NCBI RefSeq assembly: GCF_000350225.1
Contig: NW_005179001.1
Coordinates: 175,378 to 239,377 of the forward strand
Length of the DNA stretch: 64,000 bases
DNA from: Chondrus crispus
Lineage: Eukaryota; Rhodophyta; Florideophyceae; Gigartinales; Gigartinaceae
Direction of reading: 5' to 3'
Shown here: positions 61,598 through 64,000 of the stretch, in pieces
How the letters are laid out: every line of letters starts with the position of its first letter
Position numbering within the stretch: position 1 is the stretch's first letter
The notes under the pieces: model-generated
What the model saw: the letters and a program-made list of their open reading frames with translations, nothing else
Databases searched by the model: none
What the model was told of the DNA's origin: nothing
Position numbers and translations under genes: made by a program

Positions 61598-64000
61598 GGA
61601 GTGGGCCCCTCAACCGCTCCGTCGACCGGAATAATTAACCCCCCCCTTCGCGGCCGGAAAAGGCGGGGGTCTACACAAGGACACAACGAGGGTGGCCGAC
61701 CAACTTCGGGGAAGCATGGGATGTCCAGTCGACGCACGGACAACGCAAGTCCATGCGACACGAACCGCCATCACCGACGAGAGGAGGGTCGTGAGACAGG
61801 GCGTACCGTGTCACGAACAGTAGCCCTGGGACGTGAAGTGAAATGAGGGAGGACACGACCTCCCAGCGAGCACGACGACATGTGCCGGGGCGCTACACTC
61901 ACAAAGCCGTTGCAGTTCCTTCGTGATCAACTGCAGCATAACGCAACGGTTGTAGAGAGAAAGAGGGCCAAGCCGATGTAAGGGACGTCTCCCAAACACG
62001 CGACTCAGAGACCTCGAACAGTCCGTACTGCCCGAGAGGGGACGACCCCTGAGGTAATCGATGAGGCGAGGAGCGACTGCGCTGCGCTCGTTTTGTGCGT
62101 GCGCGCATAAGCAGTGACAAAATACGATAGGATCCGAGAGCCGATGTGCGAACGGAGGGGCAACTGTCTGCCAGTGCCTCGAAAGCGGACGACGCCACCA
62201 AACCGCCGCCACCTCCCTAAAAATACGAAAATATTGGACGGTGGGAAATTACGCCGGACGGCGGACAGCACGTGCATTAGGAGTGCGTACAAGGCGCGCG
62301 GGCCATAAAAAATCGACGGTCGGCTGACACACGCCACCGTACACAATCTGGAACGGGAGGTGTGATGTGCTCGCATCATCTCGATGCGACACGCCCTCAT
62401 TCCCGCCGCCAAGAGGCAGGACGCTCGTGCACACCGACCCGCATTCGAGCGCGTCGTCGCATACCTACATATCCTAGGCTCGTCCACGCCACATACCCGC
62501 ACACCTCCACAACGGGACGAGGTGCGCGCGAGGTCACGACCGATCGTCCTGCCCCACGTACACGCCGTCTTCGACTCAGTCCTGGGCGCGTGTACCCTAC
62601 CGAAATTCGTCGCGCGAACTGTGGCGCGGGCGCGCGGGACACCATTCGTTCGTTAGGCCGGACCGCCCCACGCGGAGCTGCGCACTACCACGCCAGCGCG
62701 CATGTAGGGGCGCTCGCGGCCGCACACGGCGACGTTAAACTGGGACACTTCTCGTGGAAGAGAATCCGTTCGCAACGAACACGACGGAAAAGGACGAGTG
62801 CCGAAATCGCGACTCCTGTCTGCCGACGTAATGGGGGAGGAGGACACGGCCGCTGCCCCTCGAAGAGTCCCGCGACTCATTCGCGATGGATAGTCTACGC
62901 CGAGCGAGGCGTCGCTTCGTTGACATGACGCCGATCCGAAGGCCAGCGCGAGGCATCACGTCGGTAGGTAACCCGGCCGCTCCACGAGAGGTAGCCCCTT
63001 TTCGTGGCCCGAGGAGACTACCTGACCCAACGCACTCGTACAGCCGTTTCCATTACCGCCGAAACGCACGCGAGCGAACTGTGGGTGGACGCGAGTGGAG
63101 GCACTCGAACTCTCGCCGTCAGCGGGGGAGTACCCCGGCGTTCGCCAGCCCGCGGAAGCCCGACGCCCCCGGCACAGAGAAGACCGACGTCGACCGACGA
63201 CGCGGTCGAGGGGCGGTGGCGAGAGGGAAGCATGACGCCGCGCGGAGGAAGTGGGAGCCGGCCGAATTGGACATCAAGGAGGGACGACCCCGCAACCGTA
63301 ACGCACCGGCCCGTCCCTGTTACGGGGACTCACGACGCCGACCGGAGGCGGGGGACGACGCGAGCTCCCTCGGGGCAGTGACGACAAGGCCGACCAATAG
63401 GAGCTCGCCAAATCCCCATCTCTTCGCCGCACAGTCCGCCGGAGGGACAGACGAGGAGCCTTCCTCCTCGAAGAAGGAAGCACCTACCGCACGTCGGACG
63501 AGCCGGCGGCGTCTATACCACCTCGGCGCGATGGACCGCAAAGGGTTGAGACGCATCGGCGTAAGGAGCCGTCGGCGAAGGGGGGAAATAAAACGCGCGG
63601 TACGACGCGATCAGACTACCGGCAGCCTCGACGTCCACCGTGGGGCACCTCGACACGTCCCCTCGCGAGCTGTTCGGCTCCCGCGAAGCCGTCTCACACG
63701 AACGATGTACCGCCGTCTCCGCCCGCCGACGGGGGTGAGCGCGCGGAAGGTTCCAAGCCCCCAGGGGAACGGGTACGTAGGGAAAGAATAACTAAGGAAA
63801 GGATCGAGGGGAGGTCCATTTATCGCACCAAGGGGAAGAGGGACCTGCTTCTACTAGCTAGGCAGCGTCAACGACCAGCCTCCTCCCCTGTCTCCGTGAT
63901 TTCGGGACCGTACGACGACGACCCCTGAGACTCGCGGCGCCCCCTCGACGCGACCACCGTCGCGCGCGCGACGTAAGGCGCCGCCACTACACGGCGACGA
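61598..64000. other. 3' flank of the Gypsy element, no recognised gene
   Basis: 2.4 kb, GC-rich. Just after pol a purine-rich AAAAGGCGGGGG (about 61658-61669) could be the polypurine tract, so the 3' LTR may start there. A 301-codon Arg-rich frame from an ATG at 62886 to 63791 lacks recognisable domains and may be chance openness in GC-rich DNA. No RNA gene seen. Confidence 0.4.

Noticed and set aside
49747..61976. Matching LTR pairs for Copia-2, Copia-3 or the Gypsy element
   Set aside because: Candidate starts (TGTCGGAG at 49747, TGTAAGG at 52816 and 61978) could not be aligned to a second copy.
62886..63791. 301-codon Arg-rich frame as a real gene
   Set aside because: Low-complexity translation, no motif, several overlapping frames open in the same GC-rich stretch.
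1..64000. tRNA, rRNA or other structured RNA genes
   Set aside because: None recognised by eye on either strand; a covariance-model scan would be needed to exclude small ones.

Overview
Nuclear DNA of a eukaryotic, probably algal, genome. The cellular genes are intron-poor; the two introns I can define are about 100-125 nt with GT-AG ends. They include a cytochrome-b5 front-end desaturase of the kind that makes long-chain polyunsaturated fatty acids, a HemF-family protein with a plausible plastid leader, and a PPR protein. Together with GalEa-like Copia elements this fits a red alga best, but that assignment is inference. Two 100-N runs (28401-28500, 54456-54555) show that the window is a scaffold.

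Layout. 1-2.2 kb: cyclin H (5' part only) and a PTC7-type PP2C phosphatase, both on the minus strand. 2.5-20.2 kb: a transposon cluster. It holds an apparently intact PIF/Harbinger-like element (TIRs, AAT duplication, two intact convergent genes), a Copia element with near-identical LTRs and a zinc-finger remnant plus a 25-26 bp periodic array in its leader, a Crypton-type tyrosine-recombinase element, a second Harbinger-like element (ATT duplication) apparently nested in the Crypton, and a 238-bp MITE. 20.3-33.8 kb: a GC-rich gene island with the desaturase, HemF-like protein, PPR protein, a Cys-rich CYVCD protein, an AlkB-type monooxygenase and a 1332-residue helical-repeat protein.

31.8-46.6 kb: a large inverted repeat. 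The 3' half of the helical-repeat gene and about 2.5 kb downstream (31800-36277) recur in inverted orientation at 42114-46589, with roughly 20-30 differences. The 5.8-kb spacer carries a secreted Cys-rich protein gene with a TATA box and several perfect palindromes. The second arm ends abruptly inside a 5'-truncated Copia pol. 46.6-52.8 kb: that Copia pol, then a decayed Copia fragment with a strong A/C strand bias. 53.8-61.6 kb: a Ty3/Gypsy chromovirus with gag, protease, RT, RNase H, integrase and a C-terminal chromodomain, broken by three in-frame stops and a gap. 61.6-64 kb: no recognisable gene.

How it fits together. Host genes are single-copy housekeeping or lipid/plastid functions with no operon logic. 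Class I and class II elements fill about half of the window, often nested, and their reading frames repeatedly carry single in-frame stops.
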